From positions 434,001 through 498,000 of the forward strand of contig SEHB01000002.1 in NCBI GenBank assembly GCA_004143945.1: 64,000 nucleotides of DNA, read 5' to 3'. Under the pieces are notes generated by a model. The model had not been told where the DNA came from and made no database searches. It worked only from the letters and a program-made list of their open reading frames with translations. Position numbers and translations under genes: made by a program. Positions 34,870 to 41,857 of this stretch are shown here, piece after piece; positions within the stretch are counted from its first letter, which is position 1; each line of letters opens with the position of its first letter. Source of the DNA: Lysobacteraceae bacterium (GTDB lineage Bacteria; Pseudomonadota; Gammaproteobacteria; Xanthomonadales; Rhodanobacteraceae).

Positions 34870-35444
34870 GCGGCGCCTCGGGCGGTGGTGCCGCCATTCG
34901 AGATCCAGGCGAACGCGCGTTCCCGCAGGATCGCGCGCAAGCCTGCATCGGCGCGCAGGCGCTCCACGCTCGCGGCCAGCAGGCTTGCGTCGGGCGCCTC
35001 CCATGCGAGGCCGGCCTCGGTCGCGAAGCCTTCGGCGCAAATCGTCACGACCGGCGTACCGAGCATCGCGGCGGCGCGCACGAGGTCGCCGTGCGCATCG
35101 GCGAGCAGCAGCGCATCGGCGCTCAGCAGCGTGGACTTGGTATCGGCATCGCCGGGCTCGACCAGGCATTCGACATGGGCGGCATGGTCGCACCGCGCGA
35201 GCAGCGAGCGGAACGCCTGCAATGCATCGGCGGGCACGTCGTGCGCGAGCACGATCAAGCGTGCGCCGCCGTCGCAGCGGTCCAGGTAGAGCGCGAACGC
35301 ATCGAGCAGGAGGCGCTGCGGCGCGTCGCGCGCGGGCAGCGCTACCGCCCAGTTCGCCGTGTCGGACTGCCAGCGCGCGAGCAGCGCCTCGTTCCCTGCG
35401 ATGCCAGCGAGATGGTCGAAACGACCCGCCGCGACCGCTGTCAT
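34866..35444 (-). CDS. short glycosyltransferase-like protein (donor half only)
   Basis: The 192-aa product resembles only the C-terminal half of a GT-B enzyme: FDHLAGIAGNEALLARWQSD, a Rossmann-like run, SADALLLADAHGDLVRAAAM, then TPVVTICAEGFATEAG. The N-terminal acceptor domain is missing, and no such domain is encoded in the same frame upstream. It is overlapped by 4 bp at both ends (ATGA upstream and downstream), so it is not simply debris between genes. It may be a non-catalytic partner of a neighbouring enzyme or a decaying gene. Confidence 0.65.
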   Translation of the reverse strand: MTAVAAGRFDHLAGIAGNEALLARWQSDTANWAVALPARDAPQRLLLDAFALYLDRCDGGARLIVLAHDVPADALQAFRSLLARCDHAAHVECLVEPGDADTKSTLLSADALLLADAHGDLVRAAAMLGTPVVTICAEGFATEAGLAWEAPDASLLAASVERLRADAGLRAILRERAFAWISNGGTTARGAA

Positions 35445-36814
35445 CGCGCCGCCTCGCGTGCGAGCAGCGCCGGGCTGCCGTCGGCGGCGTCGATGCGGCG
35501 CACATCGACGAAGCCTGCGGTCGCGAGCACGTGCGCGACCAGGTCGATGTCGAGCGACGGAAGTGGCCGTGCGCGCAGTGCATGCATGACCGCCACGCCT
35601 TCGGGCGCGCACGCGAACAGCAGTGCGCCGCCGGGCCGGACCACGCGGCGTGCTTCGGCCGCAAACGCGGGTAGCGTCCAGTCGACCAGCAGCGCAGCCG
35701 GCGCGAGCGCGGCCAGGCCGTCGAGGCTCGCATCCGCATGGCGCGCGAGCCCGTGACGCGGCGACGCATCCTGCGCGTCGTCGGCGGGTGCAGGATCGAT
35801 CGCTTCGAGACCCTGCGCGAGGAGCGCACGCGGCCAGTCGGTGTCGCAGGCGAGCGTGAGCACGCGTGCGCCCGGCGCCAGCCACTCGCCGAGCCGCGCC
35901 GCCCACACCGCGTTGCGCACGCCACGATGCGCATCGGCCGCGACGACCGATTCCGCGACGGCGGCTGCCGCGACCAGGTCGTTGCGTTCGCGTTCGAGCG
36001 CGAACGCGTCGACCTGCGCGAACGCGTCGTCGAGCGCGTCGGACCAGCGGATCACGCGGTGCAACTGGCGGCGCACGAGTTCGAGGTCATCCAGTCGCGA
36101 GGACTGCTGGCGTCCGGCGTCCGCCAGTTCGCCGATGCGCGCGCGCGTGGCGGCGTCGACATCGACCAGCGTGCGCGTGAGTTCGTCGAGCGCCGTGCGC
36201 AGGCCGTGCGCATATCCATGCAGGTCGTCCACGCGCTGCTGGAGCAGGTCGAACTGGCTGCCGGCGTGCGCCTCGGCGACGGCGAAACGCGCTGCCAGTG
36301 CGGCGTTCCGGGCTGCCGCGGCTTCGTCGCCGGCCGCCAGCAGCGCGTCACTCGCGCGCTGGTGCCGCGCGAGTTGCGGCAACGCCGCGAGCGTGAGGGC
36401 GAAATCGAGGAGATAGCCGAGCAGCGGGACGCGCCGCAGCTTCGCGCTCGCATAGCGCGGCAACAGGCCCGCGACGTGCACGCCGATGCGGCGACCTTCG
36501 GGCGACCAGCGCAGGTTGCCGAGGATTTCCGCCTTGGTCGCGCCCGCGGCGAGCGCCGCGACCTGCACGGCCGCCTCGGCCTCGCTCGGCAAGCGCTTGA
36601 GCAGCGCATGGAAGGACTGGTCCACGAACGCGCGGTAGTGCGCATCGGTGAGTTCGCCGATGCGGTACGCCAGGCGCCGTGGCTCGATCCGCTCGTCGCC
36701 GCGCGCGGCGGTCGGCGCCACGCGCGCCTGGCGCGGTCGCTGATGCAGCGTCGCCGCTTGCGCGCGGATCTCGCGCTGCGCGCGCTCGAGCTGTTCGTCG
36801 TGTGATTCGTTCAC
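35441..36814 (-). CDS. DUF4214 domain + coiled coil + methyltransferase-like protein
   Basis: The 457-aa product starts at GTG 36814, which overlaps the upstream stop (GTGA). Residues about 55-110 (DAHYRAFVDQSFHALLKRLP, ILGNLRWSPEGR) match DUF4214, a short module common in surface-glycan and S-layer proteins. A helical, coiled-coil-like stretch follows (about 150-260). The C-terminal part has a methyltransferase-like fold (GARVLTLACDTDWP, EARRVVRPGGALLFACAPEG), but the SAM motif is degenerate. It could be a chain-length or modification factor. Confidence in the domains is fair; the role is inferred. Confidence 0.65.
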   Translation of the reverse strand: MNESHDEQLERAQREIRAQAATLHQRPRQARVAPTAARGDERIEPRRLAYRIGELTDAHYRAFVDQSFHALLKRLPSEAEAAVQVAALAAGATKAEILGNLRWSPEGRRIGVHVAGLLPRYASAKLRRVPLLGYLLDFALTLAALPQLARHQRASDALLAAGDEAAAARNAALAARFAVAEAHAGSQFDLLQQRVDDLHGYAHGLRTALDELTRTLVDVDAATRARIGELADAGRQQSSRLDDLELVRRQLHRVIRWSDALDDAFAQVDAFALERERNDLVAAAAVAESVVAADAHRGVRNAVWAARLGEWLAPGARVLTLACDTDWPRALLAQGLEAIDPAPADDAQDASPRHGLARHADASLDGLAALAPAALLVDWTLPAFAAEARRVVRPGGALLFACAPEGVAVMHALRARPLPSLDIDLVAHVLATAGFVDVRRIDAADGSPALLAREAAR

Positions 36815-38001
36815 GGCAACCCGTGTTCGCGGGAGGAACCGGCGGGCGCCGGCGCTGCCTCGGGTGGATGGCGCATGGCGCGTTCCGCCGCGCCGATCGG
36901 AATGATGCCATAGGCGCGCGCGGCGCCGATATCGATCAACGCGTAGTCGGGCCCGTGGCGGCCGTCGAGGCGAGCGGCGGCCCTGCGCCAGCGTTGGCGC
37001 CCGGCTGCGCGCGCGGCGGCGAAGTTGGTCGTCGCCATGTCGCCCGCGCGCGTACGCGCGCCGAGCAAGGTCGTTTCGAAATATTCGGCCGCGCGCCCGT
37101 CGGTGCCGGTCCGGTAGCCGACGAAAGCATGTCCCGGCACCAGCACGATCAGCGCGCGCAGGCCGATCCGCTCGAGCGCCGACGCGATCAGCACGCTGCT
37201 GTCGATGCAGTTCGCGTTGCGGTCGCGCCAGACCTCGTCGGGCAGTCGCACGCGCTGGCTCCAGACGATCGGGCCTCGACTCAGCGCCGGATCGCCGTCG
37301 TCGTAGCGGAGTCCGCGTCGTTCCAGCGCGCGCCAGACCGCGCCGATGCGGCGCAATGTCGCCTCCGGGTCGGACGTGCCCGCGCGCACGTCGAACTGCG
37401 GCTCGATCGCTCGCGCGAGCGCGAGCACCTCGTCGACGACGCGATCGCCAGGATCGACATAGCCGGCGAAGACCCAGCCGAGGTCGACGCGCTCGCGGCC
37501 CTCGCGCACGAAGTAAGGCGCATCGTTCAACGGGTGCAGGCGCACGCTCAGGGTGCGTGCGTCTCGCTTGCCCGCGACTTCGAGCACGATTCGCAGCGCC
37601 TGGCTGCGCACACGTTCGAGGCGGCGCAGCTGCGCGACATCCCATTCGAGGCGCGGATGCAGGTCGAGCGTAGTCGCATCCTCGCCCGGCGCACGTTCGA
37701 ACTCGAGCACCGCCGGGCGCGCGAGCCCGGGCGTGTCGACCTCGAGCCGCAGGCGCGAAGGAAGGTCGTTGCCGCGCAGGCGGATCCCGACCAGGCCATT
37801 GCCGCCCCCGATCGCGCGCTTCGTCTCGGCAGGCGCCTGCGACAGTTCGAGCGCCGGAAACAGCTCGCCGGCCGGCGTGACGTCGACCTCCCAGTCGAAC
37901 GCATGCGCCGCTGCGCACGAGACCAGCGCGAACAATGCGAACGCAAGCCGGGCGCCGCGCGGCGCCGATCTGCCGCGACGTGAGGTTGCCAGCGGATGCA
38001 T
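36811..38001 (-). CDS. exported transglutaminase-like cysteine protein
   Basis: The 396-aa product has a signal peptide (about residues 16-34, ending AAAHA). A beta-rich middle is followed by a transglutaminase-like core with Cys265 in NANCIDSSVLIASAL and His291 in VPGHAFVGY. Such domains hydrolyse or crosslink peptides; the third triad residue is not obvious. It is the first gene of the minus-strand glycan operon and is divergent (61 bp) from the FN3 lipoprotein gene. A periplasmic role linked to the exported glycan is likely, but the substrate is unknown. Confidence 0.75.
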   Translation of the reverse strand: MHPLATSRRGRSAPRGARLAFALFALVSCAAAHAFDWEVDVTPAGELFPALELSQAPAETKRAIGGGNGLVGIRLRGNDLPSRLRLEVDTPGLARPAVLEFERAPGEDATTLDLHPRLEWDVAQLRRLERVRSQALRIVLEVAGKRDARTLSVRLHPLNDAPYFVREGRERVDLGWVFAGYVDPGDRVVDEVLALARAIEPQFDVRAGTSDPEATLRRIGAVWRALERRGLRYDDGDPALSRGPIVWSQRVRLPDEVWRDRNANCIDSSVLIASALERIGLRALIVLVPGHAFVGYRTGTDGRAAEYFETTLLGARTRAGDMATTNFAAARAAGRQRWRRAAARLDGRHGPDYALIDIGAARAYGIIPIGAAERAMRHPPEAAPAPAGSSREHGLP

Positions 38002-38007
38002 CGGGCG

Positions 38008-38037
38008 ACTATCGTGGCGCCCGCCCGCCGTTGTCCA
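38008..38037 (-). promoter_or_regulatory. possible promoter of the minus glycan operon (leaderless)
   Basis: On the minus strand TGGACA, 18 bp, GATAGT lies only 6 bp before the ATG at 38001. If used, transcription would begin at or next to the start codon. The match is partial. Confidence 0.3.
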
Positions 38038-38062
38038 GCCTCGAATCCACGGAGATGTCCTC

Positions 38063-38593
38063 GTGCGCACTGCCGCCCTGATCGTCCTCGCCGCGACCCT
38101 GCTCGCCGCCTGCAGCCCATCCACGCCCGAGCAGGCCGCCGCACCGCCCGCGCCCGCGACGCCGGTCGAGAGCAAGCCGGTCGAGGCGAAGCCACCCGCC
38201 GCGGCCGCACCCGCGCCCGCGCCCGCGAAGGAAATCCCGGTCGGGGAATGCGGCGACCAGTCGGCGCTGCCGGCCGACCAGCGCGTTGCCAACACCGCGC
38301 GCTGGACTACCGCGAGCGAGCAGGACAACTTCGGCTTCGACGTGTTCCGCGGCGACAGCGAGAACGGTGACTTCACCAAGCTGACCAAGGAGCCGCTGCT
38401 CGGCGCGGGGACTTCGGACGAGACCCACAAGTACGAGTTCCGCGACGACACGATCGATCCGTGCCGCGAGTACTGGTATTACGTCGAAGGCATTTCCACG
38501 AGCGGCAGCCGCGAGAAGTTCACCCCGACGTTCCGCGCGCCGCCCAAGCGCCGCGCGGCCGATGCGGCGCCGGCGACCCCCGCGGCGGGATGA
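38063..38593 (+). CDS. lipoprotein with fibronectin type III-like domain
   Basis: The 176-aa product starts at GTG 38063 with GGAG 8 bp upstream. Its signal MRTAALIVLAATLLAAC ends in a lipobox with Cys17. A Pro/Ala/Lys-rich linker (about 20-60) leads to one FN3-like domain (about 75-160: WTTASEQDNFGFDVFRGDSE, REYWYYVEGISTSGS). It is probably outer-membrane anchored. It opens the plus-strand glycan operon and is divergent from the transglutaminase-like gene. Confidence 0.75.
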   Translation: MRTAALIVLAATLLAACSPSTPEQAAAPPAPATPVESKPVEAKPPAAAAPAPAPAKEIPVGECGDQSALPADQRVANTARWTTASEQDNFGFDVFRGDSENGDFTKLTKEPLLGAGTSDETHKYEFRDDTIDPCREYWYYVEGISTSGSREKFTPTFRAPPKRRAADAAPATPAAG

Positions 38594-38615
38594 TGCCGAC
38601 CGGCGCGCGCGCGCC

Positions 38616-40019
38616 GTGAGCACGCCCGTCGCCGCCGCGCGGCGACGCGCGGTGCTGGCCGCATTCCTCGCGCTGTTCGCGCTGTCGCAGGCGCTGCTCT
38701 GGCTCGCGTACTACGGCGCCGGCGCGAAGCGCCTGATCGGCGACGAGCAGCACTACCAGGACAGCGCGCTCGCGATCCTCGCGGGCGGCGACTGGATGAC
38801 CGGCACGATCTGGCCACCGCTGCAGCCACTGCTGCTGGCCGGTACCTACGCGCTGTTCGGCACCGACGTGCTGGCCGCGCAGGTGCTGCAGACCCTGCTG
38901 CTCGTCGCCTGTGCCGCGCTGCTGCGCGACCTCTGGCGCCAGCTCGGCGGGTCGATCGCGGCCGCCAACGCCGCCGCCGCGTTGTTCCTGCTGCATCCGG
39001 GCATCGCCGCGTTCGCGCACTGGCTCTGGCCCGAGCTGCCACACCTGTTCCTGATGCTCGCCGCGCTGTGCCTGCTCGCGCGCGCGCCGTCGGTCGCGCG
39101 CGGCTTCGCCGCGGGCGCCTGCATCGGCCTCGCGTTGCTCGCCAAGAGCCTGCTGTCGCCGTTCTGGCCGCTGTGCCTGCTGATGTTCGTGCAGCGCGCG
39201 CGCCCGCGCATCGCTTTCGGTGCGGCGGCCGCGTTCGTCCTCGGTGTCGCGCTCCTGACCGCGCCCGCGCTGCTGCATGGCTGGCGCGAGCATGGACGCC
39301 CGATGATCGCCGACAGCTCGGTCTACAACCTCTGGGTCGGGCTGACCGACCGCTGGCGCAGCGACTACATCGAGGACATGGGCGGCCTCACGCTGCCGGC
39401 GTTCCTCGCGAGCGCGCCGACGCCGCAGCAGCGAAATGCGGTCTACCTGGAGCGCGTGCGTGCGCGGGTGCTCGAACGTGGCGCGCCCGCGCTGCTCGCC
39501 GACCAGCTCGGGCGCCAGTATTTCCGCCTGTTCAACGCGAAGACGCCTCTGCGCTCGCAGCTGCCCGGGGCGGCCTGCGCGGGCTACCTGTCCGCCTACC
39601 GCGCGCCCGCATGGCTCGTGCGCAGCCTCACGTTCGGCAATGACGCCGCGCACGCGCTGATGCTTGCGGCCGCTGGATTCGGTGCGGCCGGCTGGCGCTG
39701 GCGCCGTGGCGGCGAACCGCCGGATGCGCGCGAGCGCGCTCGCCGCCGGCTGCAATGGCTGGTCCTGCTGCTGCTCGCCTACCAGCTCGCGCTGTTCGCG
39801 CTGGTGCACGTCAAGGCGCGCTTCCTGCTGCCGCTGGCGCCGATGCTGTGCGGGCTCGCGGCCAGCGCGCTGGTCGCGCTGCGCGCGCGCGTCGGCGGCC
39901 CGCGCGAAGCCGCGCTCGAATGCACGCCGCTGCGCGTCGGCGCGGGCGCTATGCTGGCCGCGCTGCTGCTGTTCCTCGCATTCGGCGGACCGCTGCTCGA
40001 CGCGTCCTGCGCGGACTGA
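38616..40019 (+). CDS. GT-C (GT39/ArnT-like) membrane glycosyltransferase
   Basis: The 467-aa product is an integral membrane protein with about ten helices. The first periplasmic loop holds the acidic motif DEQHYQDSAL (near residue 43), where GT-C enzymes such as ArnT/PMT carry their catalytic Asp/Glu. These use polyprenyl-phosphate sugars on the periplasmic side. The start is GTG 38616, 22 bp after the lipoprotein stop. It probably adds a side sugar to the exported glycan or to a lipid. Subfamily uncertain. Confidence 0.8.
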   Translation: MSTPVAAARRRAVLAAFLALFALSQALLWLAYYGAGAKRLIGDEQHYQDSALAILAGGDWMTGTIWPPLQPLLLAGTYALFGTDVLAAQVLQTLLLVACAALLRDLWRQLGGSIAAANAAAALFLLHPGIAAFAHWLWPELPHLFLMLAALCLLARAPSVARGFAAGACIGLALLAKSLLSPFWPLCLLMFVQRARPRIAFGAAAAFVLGVALLTAPALLHGWREHGRPMIADSSVYNLWVGLTDRWRSDYIEDMGGLTLPAFLASAPTPQQRNAVYLERVRARVLERGAPALLADQLGRQYFRLFNAKTPLRSQLPGAACAGYLSAYRAPAWLVRSLTFGNDAAHALMLAAAGFGAAGWRWRRGGEPPDARERARRRLQWLVLLLLAYQLALFALVHVKARFLLPLAPMLCGLAASALVALRARVGGPREAALECTPLRVGAGAMLAALLLFLAFGGPLLDASCAD

Positions 40020-40046
40020 TCCGATCCGGAACCGCGGCGAATCCGG

Positions 40047-40052
40047 TATTCT
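40047..40052 (+). promoter_or_regulatory. candidate internal -10 box before the ABC exporter genes
   Basis: TATTCT lies 28 bp upstream of the permease ATG in the 60-bp gap after the GT-C gene, and could be an internal promoter. Confidence 0.3.
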
Positions 40053-40079
40053 CGCGAGTCGACCCGACCGCACCCCTGC

Positions 40080-40841
40080 ATGCGCCAGCACCTGATCGAG
40101 CTCGTCCTGTTCAGCACCTACGCGGAGCTTCGCGCCGAGACCGCGCGCAGTTACCTCGGACTGGTCTGGTGGGTGCTCGAGCCCGCGATGATGATGGCCG
40201 CGTTCTGGCTGGTGTTCGACGTGATCCTCAAGACCGGTGGACCCGATTACCTGCCGTTCCTGCTGATCGGCATGACGCTCTGGCAATGGATGAAGTCGTG
40301 CATCACGCACGGCGGCTACGCGATCTGGAGCGCGCTGCCGATGGTGCGCCAGGTGCGCCTGCCGCCACTGGTGTTCCCGCTCGTCGCGATGCTGTCGGAT
40401 ACGGTCAAGTTCTTCTTCATCTTCCTGCTGCTGCTGGTGATCCTGTGGGCGATGGGCTATCCGCCCAATCGTGCCTACTGGGCGCTGCCGGTCCTGTTCT
40501 TCGCGATCTTCCTCGCCGCGGCGGGCGCGGGTTTCATCGTCGCCGCGCTGGTGCCGCTGGTGCCGGACCTGCGCTTCGTGATCGAGCAGGTGCTGATGGT
40601 CGTGATGTTCCTGTCCGGCGTGATCTTCCCGCTCGACAAGGTGCCCGCGCACCTGCGCTGGGTCATGGAGCTCAACCCGGTCGCGGTCGTGATGGACGAC
40701 GCGCGCGGCATCCTCATGCACGGGCAGCTGCCGAACTGGATCGGCTTCGGCAAGGTCTGCCTGATCGCGGTGGTCCTGTGCGGCGTCGGCATGCTGGTCG
40801 TGCGCCAGCTCGCCCCGCGCTTCCCGAAGCTCGCGTCATGA
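40080..40841 (+). CDS. polysaccharide ABC exporter, permease (Wzm type)
   Basis: The 253-aa product has six predicted membrane helices and the ABC-2 exporter blocks LIELVLFSTYAELRAETARS, YLGLVWWVLEPAMMMAAFW and VLMVVMFLSGVIFPLDKVP. With the ATPase encoded next it would export an O-antigen or capsule chain. The ATPase gene starts about 25 bp later. It belongs to the Wzm/KpsM/TagG family; which one is not separable here. Confidence 0.9.
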   Translation: MRQHLIELVLFSTYAELRAETARSYLGLVWWVLEPAMMMAAFWLVFDVILKTGGPDYLPFLLIGMTLWQWMKSCITHGGYAIWSALPMVRQVRLPPLVFPLVAMLSDTVKFFFIFLLLLVILWAMGYPPNRAYWALPVLFFAIFLAAAGAGFIVAALVPLVPDLRFVIEQVLMVVMFLSGVIFPLDKVPAHLRWVMELNPVAVVMDDARGILMHGQLPNWIGFGKVCLIAVVLCGVGMLVVRQLAPRFPKLAS

Positions 40842-40866
40842 CGCCGCGACGCGCGCGCACCCGGCG

Positions 40867-41583
40867 GTGGCCTTCGTGAGCGAGCTGTTGATCGAGCTCG
40901 AGCAGGTCGGCGTCGCGTTCCACGCGCAGCGCAGCATCGGCGGCGGGCGCTACTGGGCGCTCGAACACGTCGACCTCCAGTTGCGGCGCGGCGAACGGCT
41001 CGGCGTGATCGGTCGCAACGGCGCCGGCAAGAGCACCTTGCTGCGCGTGCTGGCCGGCATCCTCGTGCCCGATCGCGGCCGCGTCAGGCGCGCGCCGGTG
41101 TCGTGCCAGCTGATGTCGCTCGCACTCGGCTTCCTGCCGCACCTGTCCGGGCGCGACAACGCGGTGCTGTCGGGCCTGCTGCTCGGGCTGCGCCGGCGCG
41201 ACATCATCGCGCGGTTGCCGGCGATCCACGAGTTTTCCGAACTGGGTGACTTCTTTGACCAGCCGATCGCGACCTATTCGGTCGGCATGAACATGCGGCT
41301 TGCCTTCTCGGTTGCGCTGCAGGTCGAGCCCGACGTGCTGCTGATCGACGAGGTCCTCGCGGTCGGTGACGCCGAATTCCAGGAAAAGTCGGGCGCCGCC
41401 CTGCGCGCGCGCATGGGAGAGGGGCACACCGTGGTGCTGGTCAGCCACGACGAGGCGCAGATCGCCGAGCGTTGCGATCGCGTCCTCTGGATCGAGCATG
41501 GGCGCAGCGTTGCCGAAGGTCCGCGTGACGAGGTGTTCGCCGCCTACCATCGCGATTTCCACCACGCGGTCGCGGCGGCATGA
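40867..41583 (+). CDS. polysaccharide ABC exporter, ATP-binding subunit (Wzt type, no C-terminal domain)
   Basis: The 238-aa product has Walker A GRNGAGKS, the signature YSVGMNMRLAF, Walker B LLIDEVLAVGD and the H-loop VSHDEAQ, the layout of Wzt/KpsT/TagH subunits. It ends soon after the nucleotide-binding domain, so it lacks the C-terminal carbohydrate-binding domain that many Wzt proteins use to read the chain end. Starts at GTG 40867 or GTG 40876 are both possible. Its stop overlaps the next gene's ATG (ATGA). Confidence 0.9.
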   Translation: MAFVSELLIELEQVGVAFHAQRSIGGGRYWALEHVDLQLRRGERLGVIGRNGAGKSTLLRVLAGILVPDRGRVRRAPVSCQLMSLALGFLPHLSGRDNAVLSGLLLGLRRRDIIARLPAIHEFSELGDFFDQPIATYSVGMNMRLAFSVALQVEPDVLLIDEVLAVGDAEFQEKSGAALRARMGEGHTVVLVSHDEAQIAERCDRVLWIEHGRSVAEGPRDEVFAAYHRDFHHAVAAA

Positions 41584-41855
41584 ACCTGCCCGAACCCGAA
41601 CGGATTGCCGCGCTCGCGCAGCGCCTCGCACTGACGCCGCGGCAGCTGCTCGTGCTTGCGGCGCGCGCGGCGCGTTCGGACATGCCGGTCTCGGATGCCG
41701 CGCTCGCGCGCGACATCGCGCGCTTGCGCGCGGCTCGCGATCTCGCGGATGCGGCGGGTGAACGGATGTTGCTCGGTTACGCGCGCTACGCGTTCGACGA
41801 CATCGACAACGGGCTGTCGCTTGCGTGGACCGACGTGGCCGGGCTGGATCCCTGA
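41580..41855 (+). CDS. 91-aa protein of unknown function in the export operon
   Basis: The product is helical and acidic-basic mixed, ending with GERMLLGYARYAFDDIDNGL and SLAWTDVAGLDP; no signal peptide or membrane helix is visible. It overlaps the ATPase gene by 4 bp and is followed 2 bp later by the fusion gene, so it is firmly inside the operon. It could assist the exporter or the following enzyme. I do not recognise the family. Confidence 0.65.
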   Translation: MNLPEPERIAALAQRLALTPRQLLVLAARAARSDMPVSDAALARDIARLRAARDLADAAGERMLLGYARYAFDDIDNGLSLAWTDVAGLDP

Positions 41856-41857
41856 AC

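Noticed and set aside
38520-40721. A 733-codon open frame on the minus strand
   Set aside because: It is antisense to the GT-C and permease genes; the composition (Gln/Arg/Glu/His-rich) is a shadow of hydrophobic codons.
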